Source: Proteiniphilum sp. (GTDB taxonomy: Bacteria > Bacteroidota > Bacteroidia > Bacteroidales > Dysgonomonadaceae). From it: 6,469 nt of DNA. Numbering within the stretch: the first letter of the stretch is position 1; every line of letters begins with the position of its first letter. The stretch is taken from contig JAISZV010000116.1 of assembly GCA_031284475.1 (NCBI GenBank), forward strand, positions 1 through 6,469, written 5' to 3'. A program made the position numbers and the translations under genes. Positions 6,257 to 6,469 of this stretch are shown piece after piece. The notes beneath the pieces are model-generated. The model was not told the DNA's origin and ran no database searches. It saw only the letters and a list, made by a program, of their open reading frames with translations.

Positions 6257-6469
6257 CTATTTTTTTACGCTATTCTTATAGCTATTGTATGAGACGACCT
6301 CTTCAAACGGTTTACGTTTTTTCGGCCTCAACGGCTGCACGCTATACCCTACGGCAATATCGAGCCACACCCTCTTTGCGCCGGGAATCGACAAGATTTC
6401 GCGCATCTTAGGCTCGTTGAACCAGCCGAGAATACAGGAACCCAATCCTTCGGCATGGGCAGCCAACGC
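6257..6469 (-). CDS. Nitroreductase-family protein, C-terminal part (5' end outside window)
   Basis: The last 70 codons of a flavin-dependent nitroreductase-like oxidoreductase are present; the gene continues past the right edge. The visible part has A-A-H-A-E-G-L-G-S-C-I-L-G-W, the helix and glycine-rich turn that contact FMN in this family. It then has a family-typical I-P-G-A-K-R-V region, a beta-strand ending in G-Y, and the tail R-P-K-K-R-K-P-F-E-E-V-V. These proteins are cytosolic, usually dimeric, and use NAD(P)H to reduce nitro groups, quinones or similar acceptors; the natural substrate cannot be read from this fragment. A TTG at 6466-6464 is an internal leucine codon, not a start, because the conserved helix begins upstream. 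The gene ends in tandem stops, TAG then TAA. It is probably functionally unrelated to the envelope genes, since a promoter and long leader separate them. Confidence 0.85.
   Translation of the reverse strand, partial: ALAAHAEGLGSCILGWFNEPKMREILSIPGAKRVWLDIAVGYSVQPLRPKKRKPFEEVVSYNSYKNSVKK

Noticed and set aside
1..6469. Mobile elements, CRISPR arrays, tRNA/rRNA genes, toxin-antitoxin or defence genes
   Set aside because: No transposase or integrase motifs, regular repeats, tRNA-like cloverleafs or small paired toxin-antitoxin frames were seen on reading both strands.

Overview
The window looks like an ordinary chromosomal envelope-biogenesis block from a Bacteroidota bacterium, most likely order Bacteroidales. 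The evidence is: (i) Bacteroidota-type proteins, namely a ~710-residue membrane-anchored SurA/parvulin protein, an LptC made as a lipoprotein, and an outer-membrane protein beginning with an N-S-P-Y-S-R-Y-G motif after its signal peptide; (ii) start sites without convincing Shine-Dalgarno sequences; and (iii) a promoter upstream of the barrel gene that fits the Bacteroidota primary-sigma pattern (TTTG, 20 bp, near-TAnnTTTG). A family such as Dysgonomonadaceae or Porphyromonadaceae would fit, but I cannot fix the genus from this sequence.

All genes lie on the minus strand, so transcription runs from high to low coordinates. From right to left: the C-terminal end of a nitroreductase (6469-6257, its 5' part lies outside the window); a 281-bp non-coding stretch with a good promoter and a long structured leader; an outer-membrane beta-barrel protein (5975-4638); a 209-bp gap with a compact GC-rich hairpin; a secreted TPR protein (4428-3064); a 30-bp gap; an LptC-family lipoprotein that starts with TTG (3033-2353); a 122-bp gap with a probable promoter; and a PpiD/SurA-like periplasmic chaperone (2230-101). 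A double-stem hairpin with U-rich flanks on both sides (8-50) closes the block as a probable bidirectional terminator.

The four complete genes share an envelope theme. LptC takes part in lipopolysaccharide transport from the inner membrane. The PpiD/SurA-like protein is expected to help fold outer-membrane proteins. The barrel protein is an outer-membrane client of such a system, and the exported TPR protein is a probable adaptor of unknown partner. Cooperation between them is inferred from family knowledge and conserved proximity.

I found no mobile element, CRISPR array, tRNA, rRNA or phage gene, and nothing that amounts to a new multi-gene system. The points most worth a second look are the leader of the barrel gene (an inverted repeat inside the promoter, a possible 31-codon upstream ORF ending in a hairpin), the TTG start and odd acidic tail of LptC, the lack of parvulin catalytic histidines in the chaperone, and the apparent absence of two genes I would expect in this neighbourhood.
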